NCBI GenBank assembly: GCA_917880885.1
Contig: OU862917.1
Span: 52,560,727-52,624,726, forward strand
Direction of reading: 5' to 3'
From: Limnephilus marmoratus
Lineage: Eukaryota; Arthropoda; Insecta; Trichoptera; Limnephilidae
DNA: 64,000 nt
Of this stretch, positions 23,174-32,788 are shown piece after piece. The notes beneath the pieces are model-generated. The model made no database searches. It saw nothing but the letters and a program-made list of their open reading frames with translations, and was not told where the DNA came from. Every line of letters begins with the position of its first letter. Position 1 is the stretch's first letter. The position numbers and the translations under genes are program-made.

Positions 23174-23267
23174 AAAATAGGAATTCATCTAATGCATGGA
23201 TGACTTTAGAGAACTCGTAGGTAAAACAATTCATATACCTACGAGCAACAAAAACATTTATACCTAG

Positions 23268-23396
23268 GTACTTCCGAAAATAGCCGCTCGCTATATACAC
23301 TGCTACCGGGAGATGATAAAAAAATCTTAACAAATTCTGCTAGGCTTGGATACTGTTTTGTGTTTGCTGACCACTTGTAAGGGTCTGCTATCCGAT
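23268..23396 (-). pseudogene. hAT transposase dimerisation-domain remnant
   Basis: The minus strand reads DPYKWSANTKQYPSLAEF then VKIFLSSPGSSVYSERLFSEV, ending at a stop soon after. This is the hATC core (W...YP.LA...fLs.P.sSv.SERlFS). It identifies the 22-23.6 kb element as hAT independently of its ends. No upstream transposase domains remain, and the downstream NIRSRL-type block is missing. Confidence 0.8.
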
Positions 23397-23571
23397 CTAT
23401 ACAGTTTTCATGTAAAAATCAATTTCATTTGCGTAACGTTATTAACTTTTACATGAAAACTGTTTGCCAAGTGTCGCTGAATATTCGGGCGCCGAATGTT
23501 CGGCGCTTCGGCCAAGAGCCTAGCCGAATATTCGGTATTCGGCAAAATCACTATTCGTGGCCTCTCTTATA

Positions 23572-24313
23572 GCCCATCCAGACTCTCGGCGAGAAGCCCC
23601 GAGAACACCCGAGAAGCGAGAATGTGAGGTGTTTCTCGCATTCTCTTTCTCGGGCTCGGCCGTTCTCGGATTGTTGTCGGTAAATTTGGCCGCTTCAAAG
23701 GATTTCTCGGGCGAGAAGCGAGAAGGCTACTACGCTCACGCTTTGTCTCAGTGTTGTTTAGTGAGCGGTTGAGAGTAGACGTGCGATATATTTTTGTTTT
23801 TGTTTCGTAAATTTTGTTTCCTTGTATAAAAAATCAACAAGAGTTGTAATTTATAGAATATTTTCAATCTGAACCGGTGTTATGGGATGCAAAACATCGA
23901 ATACAAAGTTTGAACCACGATGCGTGGAACAGACTTGGAGAAATAATGGAGATGAAAGTACCTGAACTCAAAAAGAAAAAAGAATTCCTTTTTGCTAGTA
24001 TACGGAAATATAGAAAAATGCTGAATGATTCCTCCAAATCGGGTGCTGGTGAAATAGAAATTTATAAACCTATATGGTTTGCATATGACGCTCTGGATTC
24101 CTTTCTAAATCAAGGGCTAACTACAACGTTCAACATCACAACGTTCACAAAATTATAATGTGCCATGGCGCACAGAGCCAAACCTGCTGCATTTTGAATA
24201 TCGTCTGTGATGTCGTCCATACCGGATGGGAAACAGATCACGAGTGAGAAAAATGAGAATGTGGGTAAGTGCTTGTTCTCGCGAGAAATTCTCGCCGTGA
24301 GTCTGGAATCGCC
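23572..24313 (+). mobile_element. Non-autonomous element carrying a MADF-domain ORF
   Basis: Ends CCAGACTCTCGGCGAGAA (left) and the reverse complement of TTCTCGCCGTGAGTCTGG (right) match at 17 of 18 positions. TTATA occurs on both flanks (23567-23571 and 24314-24318). GAGAAGCGAGAA-type motifs repeat near the left end. The presence of a MADF protein without a transposase suggests a deletion derivative of a PIF/Harbinger element, whose second ORF is often a MADF/Myb-like DNA-binding protein. A 5-bp duplication is not the usual 3 bp of that superfamily, so class is open. Confidence 0.65.
23863..24158 (+). CDS. MADF-domain protein, transposon-encoded, 5' end uncertain
   Basis: From an ATG at 23877 the frame gives 94 residues, but in-frame codons before it (SEPVLWD) belong to the domain. 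The real start or an exon boundary is therefore upstream, perhaps after TTTATAG near 23856. Key MADF positions are visible: LWDAKH, AWNRLGEIM, VPELKKKKEFLFASIRKYR and FAYDALDSFL. MADF domains bind DNA, and in PIF/Harbinger elements such a protein helps the transposase enter the nucleus and find the ends. The frame is open and ends in a TAA at 24156-24158. Without a C-terminal BESS or other domain it is likely truncated. Confidence 0.65.
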
Positions 24314-24329
24314 TTATAAAAACGCATTC

Positions 24330-24850
24330 TCAATTCTAAAGCACACGTGTTCTGTCCATTTAAATTGCCCTATCGCGATAAAAACTAAAATCGATAAAAC
24401 TGCTTTATTAAATGCACCATCAATCGACAAATAATAAAAATAACGATCGGCACTTTATGGAGCGGCGTTCTAGCCACTTTTATTGACTCACACAGGGGTG
24501 GTTCTGTACACCTTGGTAGATTGAAGGGACTAGGTGGACTGGTGGACCCTTACTCCCTCTTGCGACCCTTATTTATTTTTGGTCCCCTCAAATCTACGAC
24601 TAACGACCTCTCGTAAAATACACACATTGGATATTAGGCATTTGATGGACGGGATTCAAAGAAAGCAGAACCCAAGAATGCGGAATGGAATCCTGGGTTA
24701 TGGCTTTATGGGCCACGCATCGGTGACGTTACACGACCATAAAAATTTATTAAAAAAATACTCGAAGTCGTCAAAAGTTCACTAACTAATAAAATAACCG
24801 ACAATTTACAATAATAATTAAAAAATAACGCTGTTTCTTTGTTTTCTTTT
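24330..24850. other. Spacer, nothing recognised
   Basis: No family recognised. The frame at 24534-24785 has no recognisable domain. Confidence 0.45.
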
Positions 24851-24852
24851 TT

Positions 24853-24897
24853 ATGCGAGTACCGCGCAAGAATCCCAATTCCCAACTACTCCCAATA
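24853..24897 (-). mobile_element. SINE 3' scrap
   Basis: GAGTACCGCGCAAGAATCCC and CCCAACTACTCCCAA match the 3' end of the 410-bp SINE family in reverse orientation. It abuts the next SINE copy. Confidence 0.5.
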
Positions 24898-25278
24898 ACT
24901 CCCAGGTCGCGGGTTCGAACCCGGCATGCGCAAATAGATTTTATTTGATTAATTTGTGTTATTTCACAATTAATTCATTTAAAATAATATATAGTATATT
25001 TGCGGCATGTTCCAGAGTGGAAGATACTATCAGTATCGCCCTGGTGTAAGACCACCATTCAGAATTGAAACGTTGCTTGAAAATGGCTTCAGCCGTGTTT
25101 AGTGACCAGATCTGAATAGCCAGGTACTTCCCAACCTTCCTCTTCCCCACCTCCTTCCCCTCCCCACTACCTTCAGCCTCACAACATACCCCAATTGGGG
25201 ATGCCATAGTCTCACTGGCTCCAGACGGGAGCAGTTGAGATTCTTGTGCGGTATTCACTGTAAAAAAAAAAAAAAAAA
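24898..25278 (+). mobile_element. tRNA-headed SINE, head truncated
   Basis: Starts inside the head just before the B-box GGTTCGAACCC (24911-24921). The body is about 95% like the copy at 17.8 kb by eye, including the 99-residue antisense frame that both share. A pure A tract of about 18 (25262-25279) marks the 3' end. The long A tail and close match suggest recent insertion. Confidence 0.85.
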
Positions 25279-25284
25279 ACCGTC

Positions 25285-25560
25285 TAAAGCGTGAGAATAT
25301 GGCGTCCCCAATTGGTTAAATATGTTGCGAGGCTGAAGGTAGCGGGGAGGCGAATGAGATATAGAAGATGAAGGTGGAGAAAAACCTGGCTATTCACATC
25401 TGGTCACCAAGCAACCATTCGATTCTGAATGGTGGTCTTTCACCACGTCGTTACTAAAAGAATCTACCACTCTGTACAGTGCCGCAAATATATCCACTAT
25501 ATAAAATTATTTTTTATTAATAAATTGTAAAATAACACAAATCAACCAAATTATTTTTTT
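25285..25560 (-). mobile_element. tRNA-headed SINE, 5' truncated, tail-to-tail with its neighbour
   Basis: Reverse-oriented copy: GGCGTCCCCAATTGG, GAGGCTGAAGGTAG, GATTCTGAATGGTGGTC and AATTGTAAAATAACACAAATC. It shares the A/T junction with the preceding SINE, so the two form an imperfect inverted repeat around 25280. Confidence 0.7.
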
Positions 25561-25641
25561 ATAAGAACAACTCTCTTTTTACAATTTCTGAAGTTTATTC
25601 CCATCAATGAAATATATCATTGAAGAAGAATATAACACTAA

Positions 25642-26080
25642 GACCGGTTACAGTGCTCGACCGACGGTCGATGCGTACGGTCGGTCCTGACGATACGCAT
25701 GCGTACGGTCGGTCCTGACGATCGCATACCACCGACCGACCGTCGGTGCGTACCGTCAGTTCACGATTGACCAACAAGCTGACAGGACGTCGTACGCGAA
25801 ATTAATTAATTAATAGCTGCTTATTATCTTCGTAGACGTATTAGGAACAGAAGACGTAGATATCACGTACACCCGATCGTCGCCCAGAGAGCATTTCTAG
25901 CTCGTCGGTCGACCGACGATCTGCATGCGCACGCGCTCGACCGACGATTCTCGTACGTACTGCGTAGCGATATACGCATGCGTACGGTCGGTCCTGCACT
26001 GAACGATTTAGGAATTTTCATACAAATGACAAGCGCGACCGACGTACGCACCGACCGTCGGTCGAGCACTGTAACCGGCC
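25642..26080. mobile_element. PIF/Harbinger-like MITE with TAA duplication
   Basis: The ends are inverted repeats of about 28 bp (left from CCGGTTACAGTGCTCGACCG, right from its mirror to 26080). TAA flanks both sides (25639-25641 and 26081-26083), the usual Harbinger target. The 439-bp inside is dense in CGACCGACGGTCG and GCGTACGGTCGGTCC, palindromic motifs likely bound by a transposase. No ORF. Confidence 0.8.
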
Positions 26081-26181
26081 TAATAATCTAATCGAAAGAT
26101 AAGAGAACAAGACACGGAAAAATAGAAAAAGAAAATGGTCGAAACTGGGACTCTTATCTGTTCGAATATAGTGTTAAACGT

Positions 26182-26430
26182 CCAATTCACTACTCGCTTC
26201 GACGCTTCGATGAAGTCCTCGACGAAGTTAGCCGAAGTTCGAACCGCGTGTCTACACTGCTCGCTTCGAACTTCGGAGCACATCGAGTCCTTTGACTCAG
26301 GCGCAAATACCGACAATTATTTATCGGAAGTCAGGCGAGGCGAAGCGAAGTTGCACGAAGCGAAGTGAAGTTCGTGTCTACACTATCGTATTCGATTAAC
26401 TTCGATCAACTTCGCGAGTAGTGTAGTGGA
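26182..26430. mobile_element. TTCG-rich MITE
   Basis: CACTACTCGC at 26188-26197 mirrors GCGAGTAGTG at 26414-26423. The inside repeats GCTTCGA/GAAGCGAAG many times in both orientations. CGTGTCTACACT occurs twice, in mirrored settings. No ORF is credible. Superfamily not assigned. Confidence 0.55.
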
Positions 26431-26684
26431 GCTTTCATTTATGAAAAGATTAGTGGCAAAAGTAGAGTTGACATTTATTTTGTAAAACTGGAGAAATTAG
26501 GCCTCTTAGGACTGGAATTTTTTTATGAAATGACCTTTGCAAAAGTTTACAATAAGATTTTATTTAACATTTTAATTGTGATTAAAATTAAAATTAAAAT
26601 TGTGGAAATATATTATAATTTTGTACAGAGTCCTTAAGGTGATTTTTCACAAAAAACGGAGATAAACAAATGGTTGCATGCCAA

Positions 26685-26861
26685 CTGAGAATAAAGTCAA
26701 CTCAACACCTTGAAAAACCATTAAAAGCTATGAAAAAAATAATTTAAAATTAGCCGATAACCCTAACGTAACCCATTTAATCAATTAAAAAAAAATATCA
26801 CTCTAAATGACTTATCTGAGATGGTTCTGAGTTGGTTTCATTCCGAGTTGTCCGGTCACCC
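26685..26861. mobile_element. MITE with GGACAACTC ends (copy 1)
   Basis: The right end TTCCGAGTTGTCCGGTCACC and the internal AACTCAACACCTTG and ACCATTAAAAG match the palindromic element at 57.2 kb. The left end is worn. A third fragment is at 43.8 kb. Confidence 0.55.
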
Positions 26862-27780
26862 ATTCAAATATTATTATATGAATAAAATTAGGTTAATTTT
26901 GAACTTTTGCATTTCAGGACGAGTATGTGATGAAAGTGATGAGTTTTACGAAGTGTTGAGAATAAATGTTAAATCAAGCATAAAAAGATAAAAAAAATAA
27001 TAAAGTAAATGAAAGGTGTTGTATTGATGGGTTCCATATCCGCAATAGACTACAAAAACCGATAAGTTATACTGAAATTGCAATTAGGTAAACGTAATTT
27101 CAAATTTTAATATTGAACGAGAATAGAAGAACACCCCTCAAATTGAGTATTAAATAATACAATATAGAAATCCACCCGCTTGATAAACGTTCCGTGAAAA
27201 GCTGCGAGGCCGATATTTTTAATGGCCATTTCGTCTGCACCCTGTTTAAAATGCAAAGCGGAAAACGAACCTACCCGTTGCGGTTACATGTGCTAGTCGT
27301 TAAATTTTAAATTCACCCGCCTCTAATTAATAACTCGGTAATAATTTAAGAAGCCTAAGAGCCCAGCAGTCCCCGCGATAGGTTCGGCTGATACGGGTAA
27401 ATAAAATATCATTGGGGGTTGTTTTTATGTTTTACCGGGGGCGCAGAATATGTGAAGAGGTTACAGAACACTTAAGGACAGTCGTTATTCGTCAAATCGT
27501 TATTTTCCACGGTTATTGAAATTGGTTAATGTTTGTTTTATTACTGTGAGAAAATACGTGGAGAGAATATATTATATTACAGCAGGGAACACCATAAAAA
27601 ATCCCATAAAGAAGGTGAACTGAGGAAAAGTAGATTGTGCTAGGCGAAGGTAATAAAAAAAAATAACAGCTGTTTCGGTGGTAAGTTGTGCTTTTATACA
27701 TCGATCGTATTGCAAAAATAGTAATGAAAATAATATTAATTGAATGCGAAAATAGTTTTATTACATTTGAACAAAATTCG
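26862..27780. other. AT-rich spacer, nothing recognised
   Basis: No gene or repeat recognised. A GC-richer patch at 27170-27390 has no coding signal that I can place. Confidence 0.45.
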
Positions 27781-27785
27781 GGAGG

Positions 27786-28358
27786 AATGCAGATCCGGGC
27801 ACAGTTTGGAAATTTAATAAAAAGGCACTTTCTAGATGAGAAAAGTGTGGAAAAGCTGAATAAAGCAAAAATTAAGGCGCGCTCGGCAAAATTGAGGGAG
27901 ATACAACCGTTCAAAGTATTTAAAATTTCACTGATATTGACAGTTCGCCCGCGTCCGCACGCCATTTTTTTTATAACATAATACGCTAAACATGGTTTGT
28001 GATACAAAAAAAGTGCCCCTTTATAGCGCCTGCTCACGTCAAGGCAAGAAAAACATCCCAGTTTTCAAGTGGTTTAGCGGCTACGCTAGGTTTGTGTAAC
28101 ATGGTTTGTGATTCTGGCGTACTATTAATTCTGTATTAGGTCTGGGATCCAACATACCTAAGCGGTGAAAACATGGCGAACGAACAACGAACTGTCAATA
28201 TCAGTTCGCGAATTGAATTTTTAAATACTTTGAACGGTTGTATCTCTCTCAATTTTGCCGAGCGCGCCTTAATTTATTTTTTATTCATCTTCTCCACACT
28301 TTTCTCATCTAGAAAGTGCCTTTTTATTAAATTTCCAAACTGTGCCCGGATCTGCATT
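27786..28358. repeat. Fold-back element, two 190-bp arms
   Basis: The arm at 27786-27971 is the near-exact reverse complement of 28170-28358. For example, AATGCAGATCCGGGCACAG mirrors CTGTGCCCGGATCTGCATT, and the arms share CTCAATTTTGCCGAGCGCG. The 190-base centre contains AACATGGTTTGTGAT twice (27989 and 28099). Because the arms are inverted, both strands show the same frame (LNTLNGCISLNFAERALI..KCLFIKFPNCARICI). I take this as an artefact of the repeat rather than a gene. Confidence 0.85.
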
Positions 28359-28489
28359 TCACCCCAAAATTCTATTTTAAACATTTTATTAATATTATTG
28401 TTATTATTCTTCTTTCTTCTACATGCTTTATGATGTTACATTCAGATAATGCATTAACAAAAGTAATTATAAATAGGAAAACTAAGTAA

Positions 28490-28860
28490 CTTATACAGAA
28501 CACTTAGTTAACTAAGTTATAGAATAAAAAAATATTAAAACTCTCAGATAGGAGAATTATTTACGACTTGATTTTTATTTTTAAAATTGTTAATGGTATT
28601 ATAGACACTCCTGATTTAATAAGCCTAATTACCTTCCATATACCAACAAGAACAATTCGATCTAAAATTATTTTTAATTGCAAATTTAACAAAATCGGGA
28701 CCGAGTCATTTAGATAATCGCTTTTACCTACATTGGCAATACTTTCTCAGAGGCAGTAGATGTGTTCAACTGCGAGGAATATAGTTATACGAAGGCTACA
28801 ATAACGTACCTAAATAATAATAATCAATGTTAGCATAATACTAATCTTCTGCATGGGTTC
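28490..28860 (+). mobile_element. LINE fragment related to the 7.6-kb copy
   Basis: The plus strand reads RRIIYDLIFIFKIVNGIIDTPDLISL then FHIPTRTIRSKIIFN. This aligns with DLICIFKIINSITDTPALLQL and FNIPSRRLRNNELLF of the LINE at 7.6 kb. Diverged and broken by stops. Confidence 0.65.
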
Positions 28861-29084
28861 TACAAAATTTAAATAGCTATCTCATGATTACTGTTAAAAA
28901 ATATTATTTTTTTTTTTTTTTTTTTTTTTTTTTTATTTGTTTGTTTATTTAGCACAATATTATAATTTATATACATTATTCATTAAATTTTGACTGCCCA
29001 ACTAGGAGTATTATCCCGTTTTAGGACAGTCAAATAATTATGGGTATGAACATATGGAGAATGATTTGTACAAAAAGTAAAGAA

Positions 29085-29640
29085 AATTGATGAAATAAAA
29101 AGAGGAAATAAAAAGAAGAGAAGGAATATAAAATAAAATAATAAAAGAGAAGTTTAAAATATAGTACCTAACTGTTATATGTTTAGCATATCAAAAGAAA
29201 GAAAAAGAGAAGAGAAAGAATAAAATAAAAATGAAATAACCAATTAAAACATAAAATAGCCGTGGATGGTTTAGCATAGTTATTTACAGGCAAATGATTA
29301 AAATATAAGGTGATAACTGGTGTTTGCATTTCATTTCATATATATATCCTACGTACACATTTTGCATAGTGAGAACTAGAAAGAGAACAGAAACAATAAA
29401 GTAAAATAAAATAAACAATTAATGTTTGATTATTACTGTAGTTTGCTAAGCATAGTTATTAAAATAATAATAAAATAATAGGTATATCTTACTTATAATT
29501 GGTGTTTACATTGCGTATATTATAAGCCTACATACATATTTTGTATAAATATGAATAAAAAAGAGAAGAGATAGAATAAAGTAAAATATGCAATTAAAAC
29601 ATAAGAATGACAGCTGATTTCTAATTTAAAAGTAATAGGT
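29085..29640 (-). repeat. Tandem units in the LINE 3' UTR
   Basis: AGAGAAGAGAAAGAATAAA-like blocks recur at 29208, 29381 and 29562 (spacing 173 and 181), with a partial one near 29113. Each is followed by AACATAA-type sequence and TTTAGCATAGTTATT-type sequence. At 29655-29705 a shorter unit, AGATAGGTAGATACACATAA, is repeated two to three times. Confidence 0.65.
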
Positions 29641-29782
29641 AGGTACATACAGATAGGTAGATACACATAAAAATATAGATAGGTAGATACACATAATAAT
29701 ACAGATTAGAAGATAGGGGTATCTTTTACTTAGTTCATTTTTTGTTGGAATTTTTGTTGTTGTTTTTGGTTTGTGTTTGATT

Positions 29783-32731
29783 TTATTTTTTGTGTAGTAA
29801 AAGTTCACTCTCCTTTCTCCCTAATTGTTGAAACCAAGTAGTGGTCAATTTACGAAGAACAACTGTGCTTTCCTTTTTCCAAGCATCAGGCATGAAGTTG
29901 TATAGTTTTGGACCTAAGAAAGTGAAGTGTCTTTGAGCGAGAGATGTTTTAGTTGTGAGTGTTACAATTGGATTTCTCCGTGAGTGTCGGGTGTTGTGAG
30001 AGTGGTTAATAGATGGGTAGAGGTGGCGTTGTTTATGGGTGTTTAAAATTAATTTTCTCATGTACAGTTGTCTAACATCTAGAACTTCTAAGTCTTTAAA
30101 TAGTGCATCACTGTGATATCTAAATGGTTTTTTGAGGATTACCCTTAGTAGTGATTTTTGAGCTTTTGCTAGTTTGTCCAAAACAGTTTTTACACATCCA
30201 CCCCAACCTAAGGATGCATAGTCTAGAAGTGATCCGCACATAGCATCATAGATGAGTTTTAATTCTTTTTTACGTAAGATATTTCTGATTGTCATAAACA
30301 TATACGTGAGCTTTCTAACCTTTGTGGTGACTAGATCCACGTGACCGTCCCATCTAAGATATTTGTCTAATACAACACCAAGGTATTTTATATTGTCCAC
30401 GCATTCTAATTTATAGCAAGTACAGGTAGTTGAGTCAGTGCATTTATGTACAAAAATATTATATGCTTCCTTGGGTTGGCCGGCTTCTGTCGCACTAAAT
30501 CGTATAAATTTAGTTTTTTCCGAGTTGAGTGTTAACAGATTACTGTCTAACCAAAGTTTTAGCTGTTTTATTCCATCTTCTGCTTTGCAGTGTACTTCGT
30601 GCCATGTTCTACCTTCAAATATTAAAACAGTATCATCTGCAAATGTTATAATATGATTGGAAAAATTGCTGTTACACAGATCATTTATATAAATACTAAA
30701 CAAAATAGGTCCTAAGGTACTTCCTTGGGGTACACCAAATTCTACAAGGGCCGGATCACTAATAGTATCATTAATTTTAACTTGTTGGTATCTGTTAGCT
30801 AAATAACTACCCATCCATTTGTGTAGCTGTCCCTGAATACCTATAGCCTTTAGTTTTTTTAGAAGTATTTTATGCGAGATGGTATCAAAAGCTTTGGCAA
30901 GATCTAAGAAGAGAGCAATAGATTTATTTCCCCGGTCAATATTATTGGAAATAATATCTGTCAGTTTAGCAATTGCATTTTCTGTTCCTAGACCTGGTCG
31001 AAAGCCGAACTGGTTGTTAGATAAGATTTTATGAGTTTCTAGGTAGAGGGTGAGACGATTTTTTACAATTTTCTCAATAATTTTTGAGAATGAGTTGAGC
31101 AGAGATATTGGCCGATAATTATGTATTTCCGATTTGATTCCATTTTTATGAATCAATATAACAACTGATTGTTTTAGGTGGTTTGGGAATATGCCTGTCT
31201 TGAAACTAAGATTACAAATGTATGCAATAGGATTCGCTATGAGTGGTTTCAATACTTTCAGCAGATTTGAGGAAATTTGGTCTGGCCCACAGGCATTAGA
31301 TGACTTAAGCTCATCTATCATTTTCATGACTTCTTTAGTCGTTGTTTGAATCTCGTCTGTTTTAAGATTAAGGACAGTTGTAGGTATGTTGGCTAGTTCA
31401 GATTCAGTTTTCTTACATTTTTCAAGGATTTTATTTGCGAGAGAGGCTCCTATTGAAGTGAAATAGTGATTAGCAAAATTAGCCATCAATTTGGGATTAG
31501 TAGTACTTGTATTTTTAATATCCAATGATTGTATGAAAGACGATTTACTATTTTTTGTTTTGGTAATTTTACGAAATATTTCCCAGAAATGTTTTGGAGT
31601 TATGGTGTTTTCGTATATATATTTTTTGTAGAAATTTTCTTTAGTGGAATTAATTAGTTTTTTACATAAGTTTCTGTATTTCTTATATTGTTCTTGAATT
31701 AGAATATTATCTGGTTGTCTTTTAGCATTTTTGTGAAGTTGATTACGTCTATGGATGGATTTGACTAGACCAGGGGTTATCCATGGCATGAGTTTAAATT
31801 GTTTGTTCGGTATAACTTTGTTAACAGTGTGATTAGATATATAGTATTGTAATTTTGTGATAAATTGCTGCATTGCTTGGTCAGTGTCAGTCTGATCTAT
31901 TACGTTTTGCCAATTTTCTGTAGACAGCTCATCAATCAGTGCATTGTAGTTTATTTTAGAAATACATTTATTTTTAGAAGGAGAGGAAGGCTTATTTCTT
32001 AGGCCGAGTGCTGTGGTATAATGATCTGAAATCGTTGTGTGTATAACAAACGAGTCCGTAAAATCAATGTTTTTAACATTGATGTGATCCAAGCAGGATT
32101 TACTTGTACCTTGTACTCGAGTGGGGGTATCAATTATCGGAGTAAAAGCGTTTTCAGTGAGAAAACATAAATAATCATCAGATTGGCGATGGTTGTCTAG
32201 AATAGTATTAATATTTAAGTCTCCAATGATTATTTGATATTCTGGGTTATCTGTGTTGTTAATGATAGAGTGGAGTGAATTTAGAAAGGAATCGATGTTG
32301 TGAAATGATGGCGATCTATAGATTGCAAAGATGCATAGGTTTTTGTTAAGCACAATTTTTAGACAGTTGGCTTGTGATAAAGTGAGTTCGTCTACTTGCG
32401 TCTGTATACCGTCCCTGACATAAATTACAACACCACTAGCTTTATTTATTATACTCGTTGTGTGGTACTCAGTATAATTTTGAATCTCTTTGGGGGTGAA
32501 GTATTTATTAATCCAGCACTCAGTTAAAACTATCATATCAAATGTGAAATCAAGTTCGTCAAGAAATACGAGAAAGTCATCAATATTGGTAATACTTCTT
32601 ATGTTCTGGTGAATAATTTTCAGACCGTACGATTCCCAACAATATTTATTCATGTCTACAGGATTGTCAATCACATTTTTGATACATGTGAGCAAGGTTT
32701 CTTCGGGGATATCAAAAGCTACTTGAATCAT
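29783..32731 (-). CDS. LINE ORF2 endonuclease-reverse transcriptase
   Basis: 982 residues without a stop. Residues about 35-240 form an apurinic-type endonuclease: HQN at 41-43, the catalytic E in LTECWI (71), GDLNIN (170-175), and SDH at 235-237. The reverse transcriptase spans about 460-760: NYRPISLLNSFSKIIEKI (538 on), FGFRPGLGTENAI, first catalytic D in LFLDLAKAFD (610), GVPQGSTLGPILF, and the catalytic pair in FADD (699-700). FADD instead of YADD is common in CR1/Jockey-group LINEs. A C-terminal region (KYLGVVLDKYLRWDGHV, LDYASLGWGG, HNTRHSRRNP) follows. All expected catalytic residues are present. The ATG at 32731 sits just before the endonuclease and is the most likely start. It nicks target DNA and copies LINE RNA at the nick, in the nucleus. 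Confidence 0.95.
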   Translation of the reverse strand: MIQVAFDIPEETLLTCIKNVIDNPVDMNKYCWESYGLKIIHQNIRSITNIDDFLVFLDELDFTFDMIVLTECWINKYFTPKEIQNYTEYHTTSIINKASGVVIYVRDGIQTQVDELTLSQANCLKIVLNKNLCIFAIYRSPSFHNIDSFLNSLHSIINNTDNPEYQIIIGDLNINTILDNHRQSDDYLCFLTENAFTPIIDTPTRVQGTSKSCLDHINVKNIDFTDSFVIHTTISDHYTTALGLRNKPSSPSKNKCISKINYNALIDELSTENWQNVIDQTDTDQAMQQFITKLQYYISNHTVNKVIPNKQFKLMPWITPGLVKSIHRRNQLHKNAKRQPDNILIQEQYKKYRNLCKKLINSTKENFYKKYIYENTITPKHFWEIFRKITKTKNSKSSFIQSLDIKNTSTTNPKLMANFANHYFTSIGASLANKILEKCKKTESELANIPTTVLNLKTDEIQTTTKEVMKMIDELKSSNACGPDQISSNLLKVLKPLIANPIAYICNLSFKTGIFPNHLKQSVVILIHKNGIKSEIHNYRPISLLNSFSKIIEKIVKNRLTLYLETHKILSNNQFGFRPGLGTENAIAKLTDIISNNIDRGNKSIALFLDLAKAFDTISHKILLKKLKAIGIQGQLHKWMGSYLANRYQQVKINDTISDPALVEFGVPQGSTLGPILFSIYINDLCNSNFSNHIITFADDTVLIFEGRTWHEVHCKAEDGIKQLKLWLDSNLLTLNSEKTKFIRFSATEAGQPKEAYNIFVHKCTDSTTCTCYKLECVDNIKYLGVVLDKYLRWDGHVDLVTTKVRKLTYMFMTIRNILRKKELKLIYDAMCGSLLDYASLGWGGCVKTVLDKLAKAQKSLLRVILKKPFRYHSDALFKDLEVLDVRQLYMRKLILNTHKQRHLYPSINHSHNTRHSRRNPIVTLTTKTSLAQRHFTFLGPKLYNFMPDAWKKESTVVLRKLTTTWFQQLGRKESELLLHKK

Positions 32732-32788
32732 TTATAGTTTGTTTTTTAAAGTTATTAAGTATACCCACAATGATAAACTTTGGAAACG

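Larger units (their letters stand above)
22163..23568 (-). mobile_element. hAT transposon remnant with nested insertions
   Basis: The left end TAGAGATGCCACGAATA pairs with the right end TATTCGTGGCCTCTCTT. Subterminal ATTCGG/CCGAAT motifs are repeated at both sides. The 8-bp target duplication is ATAAAAAC at 22155-22162. The matching right copy is at 24316-24323, displaced because a second element (23572-24313) landed on the junction. Inside are an hATC-domain remnant on the minus strand, a LINE tail (22785-22936) and a 237-bp palindrome. A second TIR-like block (22507-22533) suggests an earlier internal element. Confidence 0.85.
28905..32745 (-). mobile_element. Near-complete LINE, ORF2 intact, no ORF1 seen
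   Basis: The element runs on the minus strand from a short 5' leader near 32745, through ORF2 (32731-29783), to a 3' UTR of about 850 bases and a pure A tract of about 28 (28907-28934). The 3' UTR contains a stem, AGGACAGTC..GACTGTCC-like (here 28992-29034). It is shared with a second tail at 60.2 kb. An ORF1 protein would lie above 32745 but none is visible, so the copy is 5' truncated or of a one-ORF lineage. The long A tail and unbroken ORF point to a young insertion. Confidence 0.85.

Noticed and set aside
27513..28037. 174-residue minus-strand ORF
   Set aside because: It runs through one arm of a fold-back repeat. The same peptide appears on the other strand in the other arm, and composition follows the AT-rich DNA.
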